Source: Chlamydomonas sphaeroides | Taxonomy: Eukaryota > Chlorophyta > Chlorophyceae > Chlamydomonadales > Chlamydomonadaceae | Reading direction: 5' to 3' | Length of the DNA: 23,254 nt | Assembly: GCA_001662425.1 (NCBI GenBank) | Contig: BDDC01000296.1 | Coordinates: 39,206 to 62,459, forward strand | Shown: positions 9,692 through 19,628 of the stretch, piece after piece | How the letters are laid out: each line of letters opens with the position of its first letter | Numbering within the stretch: the stretch's first letter is position 1 | Position numbers and translations under genes: made by a program | Notes under the pieces: generated by a model | Seen by the model: the letters and a program-made list of their open reading frames with translations, nothing else | Told to the model about the DNA's origin: nothing | The model's database searches: none

Positions 9692-11691
9692 GGCTGCACA
9701 GTAAGATTTGCGCAAGACACGATCAGTGGACCGGCGGTTGGGCGGGTGAGGAGTGGGATTCGTGGTCGAGATGTCCGACGGCGGCGACGGATTCAAGACC
9801 GACGCGGCGCGCGATGCGATGCGACGCCCCTGGTTCGAGTTGAAAACATGCGAGTTATGCCAATCCGTGACTGAGCTGCGTGCGATGAGCCTTATGTGCT
9901 ACGATGCGCCCGACGGGCGTGTGCCTGTCCCGCCGCAGCACACGCCCCAGCCACGCGCCCGCCGTAACTGATCGCGCTTTGACGCGTGGTGGGGCCGGCT
10001 GCTGCGGTTGAGATGACTTGTTATATCATTGATCGTTGATGGCTGGTGAATGGCCGGCAGGTCGCGGTGACTTCCTTCCTTGGAAGGTCGATGGCCATTC
10101 ATCTTCGTTCGCTGGCCGGCCAGACTGCGCATTCGAACCCAATCGTTATCTTGCAGCATAGCAACTGTCGTCCATGTAATCCTTGAGCTCTAGTTCTTTT
10201 GGTCCGGACATATCCGCAAAACCGGGGCACACGCCAGGAAGACTTTCAGGGACTTTCAGCGACCTTTACTCGCCACGCGTACGCATCGCGAGTAGCGTGG
10301 AGGGCCGTTCTACTGCATCTTGTCTTCAATGCCATGCTTGATCGCGTATGCGTTGATTGTACGCAAGTGACGTGGATACGAATGGACGCCAGGGATCGGA
10401 AACCCCCTGCCGGACGCGGCCATTCTGGGCAAGCGCGCGCACCTCCATCAACAGCAGCGTCCCACCAAGCTGACGGCGATGAGTCGCTAGGAGGGTTATT
10501 CCGTATGCCTATCGCGCTCACAAAGGTGGCGGCGCGCGCAGGGCGAGCCAGGCCCTGCCGGGCCGCCCGTGCTGGCCCTGCCGGCCCGATGAGGCCCTTC
10601 CGTCGTTTGCCTGCTGGCTGGCCCACCTCGAGTCCTGCGCCAGGCCAGCTGTGCCGAGACCTAAGCCTGCATGCCGAACGCCAACCACCCTTGCTCAGAC
10701 CCAGTAGGTGCTTGTATAGAATCCACTGCCTCCCCGCTTGTGGCTGATCCCGCTGCTCTGCCAGGGAGCTGCTGCCTGTGTTATCAATGCCAAGCTCCTG
10801 CAGCCCCTGGGCGGGTTCACTGTCCGCGCTTGCGATCACCTGCCGCTCAAGAGCTCTACAGGATTCTAACCCAGGCCTAGGACATTCCGCTGTCGCCTGG
10901 TGCCGTTGTTGCACGCAACGCTGGGCGGCACGGGGTCATAATTGGGGTGTTTACACGGGGGGTTACGGCCGTCATACCGGCCGAGCGTGCCGGCCGTCAT
11001 GCCCGGGGGATCGAGGTCGTCCCGGCCGGCATTCTTCATGATCCACACCGCGTGAAACATGCGCATTAGCCACGCCACGCGTGACCTTACAGGATCCCAA
11101 TACCTGGCGAACGAGGCCTACACTTGGGCAAGGCCGGCGCACGCTATCGACTGAGCACTGATGAGGGCATCGGGAAGTAAGGCCCGTGGTTGTACTTGAC
11201 TCAGGAGTGAGCGCGGTGCGCAGCGGTCGAAAGGCGCTGGAATTGTTGCGAAGGGCTTGGTCAATTGGTCGCAGTCTTACTCCACGCACGACCAGCCAGG
11301 TCCAGCCCAGGTCCAGCAGCACAAAGGGCACTCGTCAGCTGTCAGTCGTTGGCGTGGCGGCAGGCTGAGGCGGTCCCGCCGGCATTCAGCGTTCAAAGCG
11401 GAGAGTCAGGTGCGCGGCGGGGGGTGGGCAAAGCGCGACTTGACCAAGGCCATATAAGCAACAGTGAAAAGTCACATGTTCATTGGCGTGGCTATCCACG
11501 TTGCGTACATGCGTCCTGGAAACGAGGAGCCACAATAAGGCGTGATGGAAAGAAATCGCAGGCCAACTGTGTCGTGGATGCGTGGGTTTCCTGGGGAAGC
11601 CCCCAGGGTTACGACACGTCGTATTGCGCGGGCTTATGAAGCCTTGCGACACACAATCGATCATACTTCTCACATTTCACACACATCAGCC
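9692..11691. promoter_or_regulatory. Divergent intergenic region between reductase and PDI-like gene
   Basis: No convincing exon was found in these 2 kb; the open frames on either strand lack domains and splice continuity. The region must hold the 5' UTRs and promoters of the reductase (leftward) and of the PDI-like gene (rightward). Visible features are an AT-richer stretch near 10015-10035, repeated GGCCGTCAT motifs with CCGGCCG palindromes around 10966-11030, and a TATA-like site at 11453. No iron-response element could be assigned with confidence. Confidence 0.5.
11453..11459 (+). promoter_or_regulatory. TATA-like box upstream of PDI-like gene
   Basis: TATAAGC occurs in GC-rich DNA about 240 bases before the ATG at 11692. 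That would give a 5' UTR of about 200 bases if no intron intervenes. The call rests on position and sequence only. Confidence 0.3.
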
Positions 11692-12991
11692 ATGGCCCGC
11701 CTCACCCTCGTCGCGGCTGCCCTGTTCGGGCTGCTGGCCATCGCCAGCGCCAGCGAGTTCACCAGCCCGTTCGTGGCGCACCTGACGGCTGCTGACTACG
11801 AGGAGAAGGTGAGAGCCGCGACAGATCCGAGCGGGGCTGTGGCAGTGAACAACATCCGTGCATGCCGCGGTGTCCCCGGGTTCCTTTCGGGGTTCCACAG
11901 GTTTCCCACCGAGCCAAGCGCACATAAGTCTATAGCAGTAACGCCGACAACTGTCGGTCTGCATTCGCCCGATACCCCAAGATCACGCATATCGTTGCTC
12001 GCGCCGGGCCGCAACCGTGCGAGCGCGGGAAAGCTGGGGACAATTGGTCTCTCCGACTGCTGCTACGCTGCGGCGGGGCGGCTGCTTTGATTCTCACAGC
12101 AGGGTTCGCGCGCTCGACCCTCCGCGCCCCCATTATTCGGACTCGCCTTCTTGACGCGTTCCCCGCACACCTACGGCCTGCTACCTCCGACCCTCAGACC
12201 GGCGATGGCAAGGTGTACTTCATCAAGTACTACGCCCCGTGGTGCGGTGAGTTCACGCCCTGGGAAACCACCCCAAATACCCGCCCCTCCGCTAGTTGCG
12301 GCGCGCCACTGCCCATGTGCCATGTTCATCGCAACCCCACACAATCACCTTCCCACCCCAGGCATACCTGTTAACCCAGACCTCTTGCGCCGCACCCTCA
12401 TGATCAATTGTCCTCCCATCCTCGCCGCCCCCCGCAGGCCACTGCAAGCGCCTGGCTGACACCTGGAAGCAGCTGGGCGAGGGCTTCAAGAACCACCCCA
12501 ACATCGTGATCGGCCACGTCGACTGCACCACTGACCGCGAAGTGTGCCAGACCGCTGACGTGAGTGCGCGAGCAAGCGCTTCATCGTACGCGAGCAAGCG
12601 CGCAGACAGCTACGGGACCCGACCGGGACGCGCCTGGGAGGCTAGGCTCGCCTCGTCGATTGCAGCAGGTTAAGGGCTTGAGTGTTCGGGGCTGCGGCGA
12701 GAGCGGGCCGTTGTCTGAGCCGTCGGCTGCCCACCCATTCCAGCACTGCTCCCCGCTCTGCGCTGTCCGATTGCAAGGATGCGCAGGATGGGGGCGGCCC
12801 TGCCCTCCTCCTCTCACCACCCCACTCACAGCCCCCTTCCTTCCACCCATGTTCCACAGGTCAAGGGCTACCCCACGCTCAAGGTGGTCTACAAGGGCGA
12901 GGAGCTCAAGCCCTACCGCGGCGCCCGCGACCTGGCTGCCCTCAAGGAGTTCATCGAGGGTGCCGCCGCCGAGGTCACCACCGAGGCTTAA
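11692..12991 (+). CDS. Small thioredoxin/PDI-like protein with signal peptide
   Basis: Exons 11692-11808, 12198-12246, 12438-12559 and 12860-12991 (stop TAA) join in phase to give 139 residues. Residues 1-21 form a signal peptide, with cleavage likely after ASA before SEF. One thioredoxin fold follows. The redox motif WCGHC lies at 54-58 and is split by intron 2 inside the Gly codon. The cis-proline is P101 in GYPT. YFIKYYAPWCGHCK and GYPTLKVVYKG are typical of PDI a-type domains. The protein should catalyse disulfide formation or isomerisation in the ER lumen or secretory pathway. It has one domain where classical PDIs have two to four, and the C-terminus ends TTEA with no KDEL/HDEL-type signal, so ER retention is uncertain. 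Two extra cysteines (DCTT and EVCQ) could form a structural disulfide. An upstream in-frame ATG at 11542 exists, but the start at 11692 is preferred because it begins the signal peptide. Confidence 0.93.
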
Positions 12992-13538
12992 ATTGTCGCG
13001 TCAGTTCATGCTGACAGGGCCGCCTTGCGTGCTCACAAGCAGCAGGGGTCCGGGTGTATGGGCTGAGGGAAGGAGTATATGCAGCGTTGGGGCGCGGGCG
13101 CGCAGCGTTTGGATAAAGAGGCGTGGAGTGGCTAGGCGAGCAAGCCGGCGGGCGGTGGGGGCTCGGCCTTGTCTCTCGAACGTGCGTACACGCGCAGGTG
13201 GCGAGGCAGTATAACCTGTAAGCTGCGATGCATGGTACCCCTCTGGCCTGGACGAGAAGTCGTGGAGTATCCGGTGCCCCTCGCATACGGGAGGGAGCAC
13301 GCCGGGAGCGGTCATTGATTACGAGGTTCGCAGCGAGGCCGTGCCGCCTTCAGGCCTGGCTTAAGTCCCTCGAACCGCGCGCTCTTGACGGTTGTTTGCG
13401 GGCAGGTAGCTCCATACCACCGCAACAACTGCGGTCCCTTCCACCGCCGCGCCGCGCCATAAACAGACACTCAGCAACTACACCGCCCAGACACCGGCAT
13501 CCAACAGCGCCCGCCCGCTCGGCAACCCCTGCCTGCTC
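12992..13538. other. Convergent 3' UTR region
   Basis: This lies between the PDI-like stop (+) and the stop of the membrane-protein gene (-). It holds a TGTAA for the plus-strand gene at 13217. I see no coding exon, and no TGTAA for the minus-strand gene. Confidence 0.6.
13217..13221 (+). terminator. TGTAA polyadenylation signal of PDI-like gene
   Basis: TGTAA lies 226 bases after the TAA stop at 12991. This is the usual volvocine nuclear polyadenylation signal, normally followed by cleavage within about 10-20 bases. Confidence 0.7.
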
Positions 13539-15114
13539 TCAGCCCCGCTGCGCGGCGCGCCACAGCCAAGCCGCCACGGGCGCCTGGAACAGCAGCCCCG
13601 CCGCCAGCGAGCCCAGGCACTCGCCGGGGCCGTGGTACCAGCGGGCGGTGCAGTAGCTGTCTCCCGCCATGAGCACCAGCAGCAGCAGGCCCAGCACCAG
13701 GCCGGCGGCAGCAGCGACCTGGCGGAGGAGGACGCACAGCGGGAACCAGGGGAGGGGGCGGGCATGTGCCTGACGTGTACATCCGCAGGCCGGGGCCGCA
13801 GCAAGGCCGGCGGCGGCAGCCACCGGCAGGTGAGGGCGGCAGTGCGGCGAGAGGGGCCGTGTGCCTTGCGCATGGCACGCATGGAAGCCCGCGTCGAGGC
13901 GTCGTGGGGCCGGGCGGGCGGCGGCGGCGTTTACCTGGCGCAGGCCGGCGGCCGAGTCGTACGGCCGCAGGACCTCGGCCTTGGTGGCGTCTGACAGGCA
14001 GCACAGCAGCTCGGCCTGCAACGGGGTCGTGGGGGGGCACGGCGGGAGCGGGTGGCACGGGGAGGCATGCGTGACTGCGTGGGCGCGGGTCGCGCAGAGG
14101 GAGCGTCGCTGGCAGCTGTAGTGCTCCAGGCGCGAGCCTCACACGCGGCCGTGACGGCATTACCGTACATCGTGTGTGGCGAATGCATGCGCACGCTCTG
14201 GTCTCTGGCTTCATTGCTTATGCCAACAAAACCAGACCTCGCCGCGTGCCCACCTGCACGCACGCCACGACGCTGGCCGCGAGCAGCAGGTGGTCAGACA
14301 CCAGGAACACATCGGCGCCGGTCTGCAGCGCCAGGTGGCCCACATACAGCGCGATGCGCGACGCGATGATGAGGCCGTACGCGCCCAGGCACGGCACCGC
14401 CAGGCTGGCGCGCGGCCGCAGCGGCGCCGGGGCGCGGCCAGGCAGGCGCAGCGCGTGCGCCGCCACGCGAATGAGGTACGGCAGCAGCGGCAGCAGGGGG
14501 CCGTACACACGGAACACGTGCCTGCGGAGGGCAGCGGGCCAGGAGCAGCAGGACGCAGTGGGGTGGCAGGACAACGCGGGCGCAGGAGAGCCAGACTGAG
14601 TCGGGCATGCGGGCAGAGAGCACCAGCAGAAGGCAGGGCCCTGGTGCGAGTCTGCTGGCGGAGCAGCGGACGGCCCCTGCTAGCTGCACGTGGCTGTGTT
14701 TCTTGGCCACAACGCCATGTGTCCGCGATCCTGGAAGCCGGATCGCGGGCTTGCCAGCTGTGGTCCCACAGCCCTTTAGGCCCCCGAACGGTGCCTATGC
14801 ACACACCTGTCGAAGGCCGACAGCGGGTGCTCGAAGGTCCGCCGCTCCTCCCCCACGAGCTCCTCGTTGTGCGCCACGCCCAGAGCCACTGCGCAGCTCC
14901 AGAGCGCCAGGGGCCCAACCAGGCCCGCGATCAGCGCCGCCCGGGAAGGGACCAGCAGGCGGGCGGAGGCCGCCTCCGCCAGGGTTGCTGCCGCTGTCGG
15001 GGCCGAGGGAGGTGGAGGCTGCGAGGGGCCCATGCCGCCCGCGGCGCCGCGGGGCTGCGCCTGCGGCCGCTTCTGCAGCTGCGGCGGTGTGGGCTGGTGC
15101 GGGGCCGAGGTCAT
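13539..15114 (-). CDS. Multi-pass membrane protein of unknown function
   Basis: Exons on the minus strand are 15114-14807, 14521-14254, 14015-13935 and 13718-13539. They join in phase (2, 0, 0) to give 278 residues. The first 50 or so residues are Pro/Gln/Ala-rich and probably disordered. Hydrophobic segments follow at about 59-80, 109-128, 140-165, 172-191, 220-237 and 249-268, suggesting about six helices. Motifs that might mark a family are HPLSAFDRHVFRVYGP, GAYGLIIASRIALY, VSDHLLLAASVV and GDSYCTARWYHGPGEC. I do not recognise the family and see no catalytic motif, signal peptide or targeting sequence that would fix its location. Conserved-looking polar residues (SDH, GDSY) lie inside or beside helices. 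Codon use matches the neighbouring genes. It is tail-to-tail with the PDI-like gene. Confidence 0.75.
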
Positions 15115-15383
15115 GGCTGGTTGGGGTTTGTGCCGCGTGCGGCTGCCCCTGCGAGCGCTGAGGGAGATGGGCAGGGCGGGTAGGCGCTGGCTAGTGCTGG
15201 ACTGGGACTGCGAGTCCTACTCGCGCTGCTGGGGATGGCAAGGCGTTGCGCGGCTCCGCAGGCGCGCCCGCAGGGTCGGCGCCGGGGCGCTGCTCGGGAG
15301 TGAGCTGCGCAGCCCCGGGCGTCAGGCAGGGCAGCGCCTGGGTTCCGCAACGCTTGCCGGCAGCGCGGGAAGGCGTGTCGCGC

Positions 15384-15712
15384 TCAGCGCCACACGAAGA
15401 CCCAGAGCAGCACGACTACAAGCACCACGTTGACGGCCACGACCGGCACAACGTAGCTGCGCGAGGGGCAGTGAAGAATCAGGCGTCGCGAGAGGCAGCT
15501 CGGCAGATGGCGCGCGGTCGCGTCAAAGACCTGACGCCCGCCTGAGCTCACCGTGAGTATCAGACGACCTCGTCCCAAATGCAGCGCCAAGACCACGAGC
15601 TCGGCGACGGGATGAAGTGAGGCTGTGTTGCAGTTGTAGCCTCCGGGCGGGCCAGGAGCGCCTCCTCGTCCAAGTAAGTCTTCTGCATGCTGTCGCGTGT
15701 GTGGAACTGCAT
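15384..15712 (-). CDS. Small tail-anchored membrane protein with in-frame TGA (possible pseudogene)
   Basis: Exon 1 is 15712-15552 and exon 2 is 15456-15384, joined by a clean intron (CACG|GTGAGC to CCCCTCGCGCAG|C) in phase 2. The joined frame has 77 residues, starting MQFHTRDSMQKTYLDEEALL. It includes SWSWRCIWDEVV and ends in a very hydrophobic helix of about 20 residues, closing with WVFVWR and stop. Codon 51 (15562-15560) is TGA, one codon after DEVV and before YSRYVV. GC3 is high on both sides of it. The simplest reading is a CGA-to-TGA transition or a sequence error. Selenocysteine, used by Chlamydomonas, is possible, but I saw no SECIS-like ATGA...TGA core in the next 270 bases. If TGA is the true stop, a 50-residue protein with a 3' UTR intron remains, which leaves the helix-coding exon unexplained. 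The family is not recognised. Confidence 0.5.
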
Positions 15713-16307
15713 CGCTGATAGGGCGACTGAAAGACCGCCCGGCCCCTGGGTCGGCAAGCCCGGGATTGAGCCGGTGTGGCGCGCGGTCCTTGGGCTGCGC
15801 AACCACGTGGTGCTGTTGCTTTACCAGCACCACCATAAGATAGCAAGAGCGAGAGAGATTGCTTGAATAGTCGCTTATTGTGTTGCGAACCGTTCCATAC
15901 AGACCCGCCAACGCTTTGCTTGCTGCATTGCAATACTTGTTTTTGCAAGGCAACTTAAGCGCATAGCCTACTTACAGGCGCGAACTTAAGCGCGCGATCG
16001 AGCCAACCTCGGCTACTGAAGGGAGCTTTCGCCTCCTCGGCACCTACAGGACACGCTAGGAGTAGCCCAGATTGCTCTGGGGCAGGCTCCTCTCGCTCGC
16101 GTGTGACCGCAATTGCAACGCTCTCGCCGACGCGCGAGGGCTCTGATACTGCGCCACGCGGCAGGCTGCAATCAAGGGCGCCTGCCGCTGAGACCTCGGC
16201 GGGTGCCGGACAACCCGCCGGCGCTCGCCCCTCTGGCCGTCGGCCCGCGCAGCCCTCGCAGCAGCATCGTCGCCTAGCACACCGCCGCCGGTGTTGACCG
16301 CACGGCC
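15713..16307. promoter_or_regulatory. Head-to-head promoter region of small gene and MRG gene
   Basis: About 600 bases separate the ATG of the small minus-strand gene and the ATG of the MRG gene, so the two may share a bidirectional promoter. AACTTAAGCGC occurs twice, at 15952-15962 and 15983-15993, in the AT-richer middle (about 15840-15995). No TATA box stands out. The rest is presumably 5' UTR. Confidence 0.45.
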
Positions 16308-19300
16308 ATGGCGGCTGCCGGGGGCGACGTCCCTGCGGGGGACACGGGGGAGTTCGCCGTCGGGGAGCGTGTGTTCGTGCCGCACGTGGACAAGCACTAC
16401 GAGGCCAAGGTGCTTAAGGTGCGGCCTAGGCAGCGCGTCCCTGGCGTGCCGTGTTTTTCGGCCCCGGTCCAGGCTCCGGTCCAGGCCCCTGGTCCTGGCG
16501 CCAGCTTCGCTGCAGAGCCTGGGGTCTGGGTCCCGCGCTCCACGCTGAGCAGCTGGCGCCGCGCGCATCACGCGGTCAGCCGTCGCGCCAGACCTGCCCC
16601 GGGATAGGGGCTGGAAGCCAGACCTGCCGCAGTCCCGCGTGCGTCGCTGCCTAGAGGCAGGGGACAGCAGCTGGAAGCCAGTCCCTGGTGCAGCGGCGGC
16701 TGAGGGGCAGGTCGTGCGGGGAGCGCCAGGAGCGGGGCGCAGGAACGTGTGGTGCCCGAGAACCTGGAGCCGCTGTCCCTCCCGCCGGCAGCAGCCGGCT
16801 GTCCGTTGCCACGCTTGTGGCATGTCCAGCAACGCCGCGCTGCCCCCACCCCCCCGAGCAGCATCTGCACGCCTGTCCCCGGTCCCGCGTAGGCCTTTCT
16901 GCCATGGGAACCTGAGTATCCACACCATCCCTGCCGTTCTTCCCTGCTACGCTCCCCCCTTTGCCCCTCAGGCCGAGTTCAAGGTCAATGTGGACTACCC
17001 CGAGGGTGGCTGGTACTACTTCCTGCACTACAGCGGCTGGAACAAAAAGTACGACGAGTGGGTGGAGGCCAGCGGCCTAATCAAGGCGTCCGAGGTGGAC
17101 CGCCTACAGGCGCCGCAGGCAGCCGGGGTGAGCGGGGCAGGCAGGAGAGGGGCTGCGTTGGGTGGTGGCATCATGCCAGCCTGCAGCCTGGGGTAGGTGC
17201 GAGGGGCTGGCTGACCTTGTGTGCTGTGCTGCGCTGTTGTGTGCTGCAGTCCGCGTCGCGGTGCTCTGGGCTCGCGACTAACTGCCCGAAGCTCCGCCCT
17301 GCCTGCCAACACGCCGCGCCCTGTCTTGCCCTCTTGCGGAAGCGCCCTCCATCCATCCCCCCCGCCCCCGCTCGCTCACCGCCCCGCGCCTCTGCCCCAC
17401 CCGCCTCCAGGCCGGGCCCGCGCCCAAGGCCACCGCCGGCGCCCGCAAGCTGCCCAAGGAGCGCTTCGCCGCTGCCACCGGCGGCGGCGGCAACAAGAAG
17501 GTCGGCGCCGCCAGGCTGGCGGCGGAGCTGGTGGGCATCGGACCCTCCACCGTCGGCGGCGCGGCGGCGGCGACGGCGGCGGCGGCCGCCGGCCCAGGCG
17601 CTGAGGCGGGCGGCGCGGCGGCGGCGCCACGGGGGCTGCAGCTGGAGCTGGACATCTCGCCCGTGCTTAAGAAGGTGAGTGGGTGCGTGGGTGGGGGAAG
17701 GGAGGCCAGGGTGAGGTAGCGAGGGCCTGGGTTGGTGTGGGTCGGGCCAGATGATGTGGCCGAGGGCGCGAATAGCAGCTGGGTGCGACGTTGGGCTGGC
17801 GGTGGGACGAGGCGCGGCGGTTACCGTACGCTTGTGTCGGCCGAAATGCTCTTGCCAGGGGTTTTGCGTGGCTGTCAGGGCCTGCGGTGCGGCCAGGCCC
17901 CCGGCCGCCATGCGTGGCCGGTCGTGCGGATCGCAAGCAGGCCGCCTGCCCCCTCCTGCCGAGGCGAGGCGTGCAACCGTGTAGCGCAGCCGCGGCCAGG
18001 GCGTGGCCGGGCCATGGGTTGCGGGCTGCGTGGCCAGCGCCCCTCTCGTGCCCCGAGCCGGGCCGGCCGAAACCAACACGCGCACACGACTACGACGCCA
18101 TCGTACCCAGCACGCTTTATTGTGCTGCATCTGTAACTATCATTGATTTTGTTGTATGTTTCAATGCACTAATTGATTCGGTCCATTCGTCCCTCGGCCC
18201 CAAGGCGCTGCTGGACGACTACGACGCCATCGTGACGGACGCCAAGCTGGCGCCGCTGCCTCGCAGCCCCTGCGTGGCCGAGGTGCTGCGCCGCTACTGC
18301 GAGCACGTGAGGGCCTAGGGAGGCAGGGGAGCGGGGCGGAGGATGCCGGCAGGGAGGCGGCTCGTGTCGCGGGCCATGCATATTGCTCATGCCACTCAGC
18401 CCAGGACCGGCCCTGACCGGCCCTGCCCCCCACCCCAGGCCTCGGAGGTGGGCGGCAGCAGCGCGGTGGAGGCCGAGGTGGCCACTGGGCTGCGCCACTA
18501 CTTTGACAAGTCGCTCATGGCGGTGCTGCTCTACCGCAGCGAGCGGCCGCAGGTGGGGGAGCGGCGGCGGTACGGGGAGCAGAGCGCGTGTGTGAGCGGC
18601 TGCAGCCTTGCGCTGCGGCACTTGGCCATGCGGCCATCCCATCTGTCCCTTCCGTCCGCCGTGCCCCAACCGCAACGTGACACGCGCCAACCCCCCTGCC
18701 GTGCACGGCTCCTCGCCTTACCCCTTACATCCCTTTCCATTGGACCCATGCCCCTGCGTCACCGATGCGGGGCGCGGTGCGAGATCCCGGCGCGAACCCT
18801 CCCCCACTTTCCCCGCCCTGCCCCGCCTGGCTCAGGCCATGTCGCTCCTGGCCGACGGCCGGCTGCCGTCCTCGGTGTACGGCACCGAGCACCTGCTGCG
18901 GCTGTTTGTGAAGCTGCCCGACCTGCTGGCGGCGGCGGGGGCGGGCGGCATGGCGGAGGAGGCGCTGCTGCAGACCGCCACCGCGGTGCAGGTGCGGCGC
19001 CGGCTGCGCACGGGCGCGCGGCGGTGCGGGGCGGGCGGGGGCCGCCAAGAACCACACGGACTGCGCTATGGGTGGCCGCTCGTGTCTTCGCCGTTGCGCC
19101 CACGCGCACGCGCGCACATACGCACACACGCTCCTTCCCGCCGGTTCCCCTTCCCGTTCCCCCCCCTGATCCCCCAGGACCTCATGAACTGGGTGGCGGA
19201 GCACCTGGACTCGCTGCTGGCTCCCAAGGAGGCCTATCTGGACCACTACGCCTTCATGGGCGGGCTGGAGGGGGAGATCGCAGAGGCGGTGGCCGCCGCA

Positions 19301-19390
19301 GGCTTTACCGGCACGCGTGCCACGGGGCTAGGCCTGGCGGCGGCGGCGGGGCCGCGGGCCGGCGGCGGCGCGACGGCCATGGCGACGTGA
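16308..19390 (+). CDS. MRG15/Eaf3-family chromodomain protein
   Basis: Seven exons, all phase 0: 16308-16418, 16972-17127, 17411-17674, 18205-18306, 18439-18552, 18836-18991 and 19178-19390 (stop TGA). They encode 371 residues. The N-terminal chromo-barrel domain spans about 16-85, with VPHVDKHYEAKVLK and FLHYSGWNKKYDEWV. Aromatic-cage positions of human MRG15 are matched by Y31, Y57 and W60, with Y64 replacing a Trp. A basic/Ala/Gly-rich linker follows (about 90-165). The C-terminal MRG domain (about 166-350) contains ISPVLKK, LLDDYDAIV, LPRSPCVAEVL, LRHYFDKSLMAVLLYRSERPQ and VYGTEHLLRLFVKLP. Family members read H3K36 (or H3K4) methylation and scaffold NuA4-type acetyltransferase or Rpd3S-type deacetylase complexes in the nucleus; MRG1/MRG2 are the plant members. 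The length is near the family norm. Exon 4 uses an unusual AAG acceptor next to a duplicated segment. Confidence 0.93.
18086..18233 (+). repeat. 19-bp direct duplication spanning intron 3 / exon 4 of the MRG gene
   Basis: ACGACTACGACGCCATCGT occurs at 18086-18104 in the intron and at 18215-18233 in exon 4, where it encodes DYDAIV. The offset is 129 bases, a multiple of three, and the intervening sequence is open in the exon frame. The segment between the copies is AT-rich for this genome and contains TGTAA at 18132-18136. Confidence 0.9.
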
Positions 19391-19623
19391 GGCCGTGGAG
19401 GCGGTTGATGAGGAAGCGGGGGAGAAGGGGGCGCACGGGGGGCGGGGGTTGGTGTCGCGCGGCCGGAGGTTGGGGCGAAGCGCAGTGGGGCTGGCTGCGG
19501 CTAGAGCGCCGTCGCGGCTCGTGCCAGAGGAGATCCTCCGGCGCCACCCTCGAGACTGCAAAAGGCAGCAGCAGGGCTGCGAAGGGCTGGGGGAGCTGCG
19601 CCATGCTGCCAGAGGTTGGCGGT

Positions 19624-19628
19624 TGTAA
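19624..19628 (+). terminator. TGTAA polyadenylation signal of MRG gene
   Basis: TGTAA lies 233 bases after the TGA stop at 19390, a distance much like that of the PDI-like gene. It is followed by C, as is common in volvocine signals. Confidence 0.65.

Noticed and set aside
9692..9796. Upstream in-frame ATG of the reductase (9796)
   Set aside because: It would add 35 mostly polar residues in front of a methionine that has a good GCAGCCATG context and is followed directly by an amphipathic/hydrophobic start. A 5' UTR is more likely.
9833..9845. GGTTCGAGTT, another B-box-like string on the plus strand
   Set aside because: There is no matching A box or cloverleaf upstream.
10125..10150. GGTTCGAAT-like B box on the minus strand, suggesting a tRNA
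   Set aside because: The flanking bases do not pair into a T stem, and no A box, anticodon arm or acceptor stem could be found.
15115..15383. SECIS element for the in-frame TGA gene
   Set aside because: Reading the minus strand by eye, I found no ATGA / AA / TGA core with the right spacing. Selenocysteine therefore remains only a possibility.
17171..18130. 319-residue open frame on the minus strand
   Set aside because: It is antisense to MRG exon 3 and neighbouring introns, with Ala/Pro/Arg-rich content typical of shadow frames.
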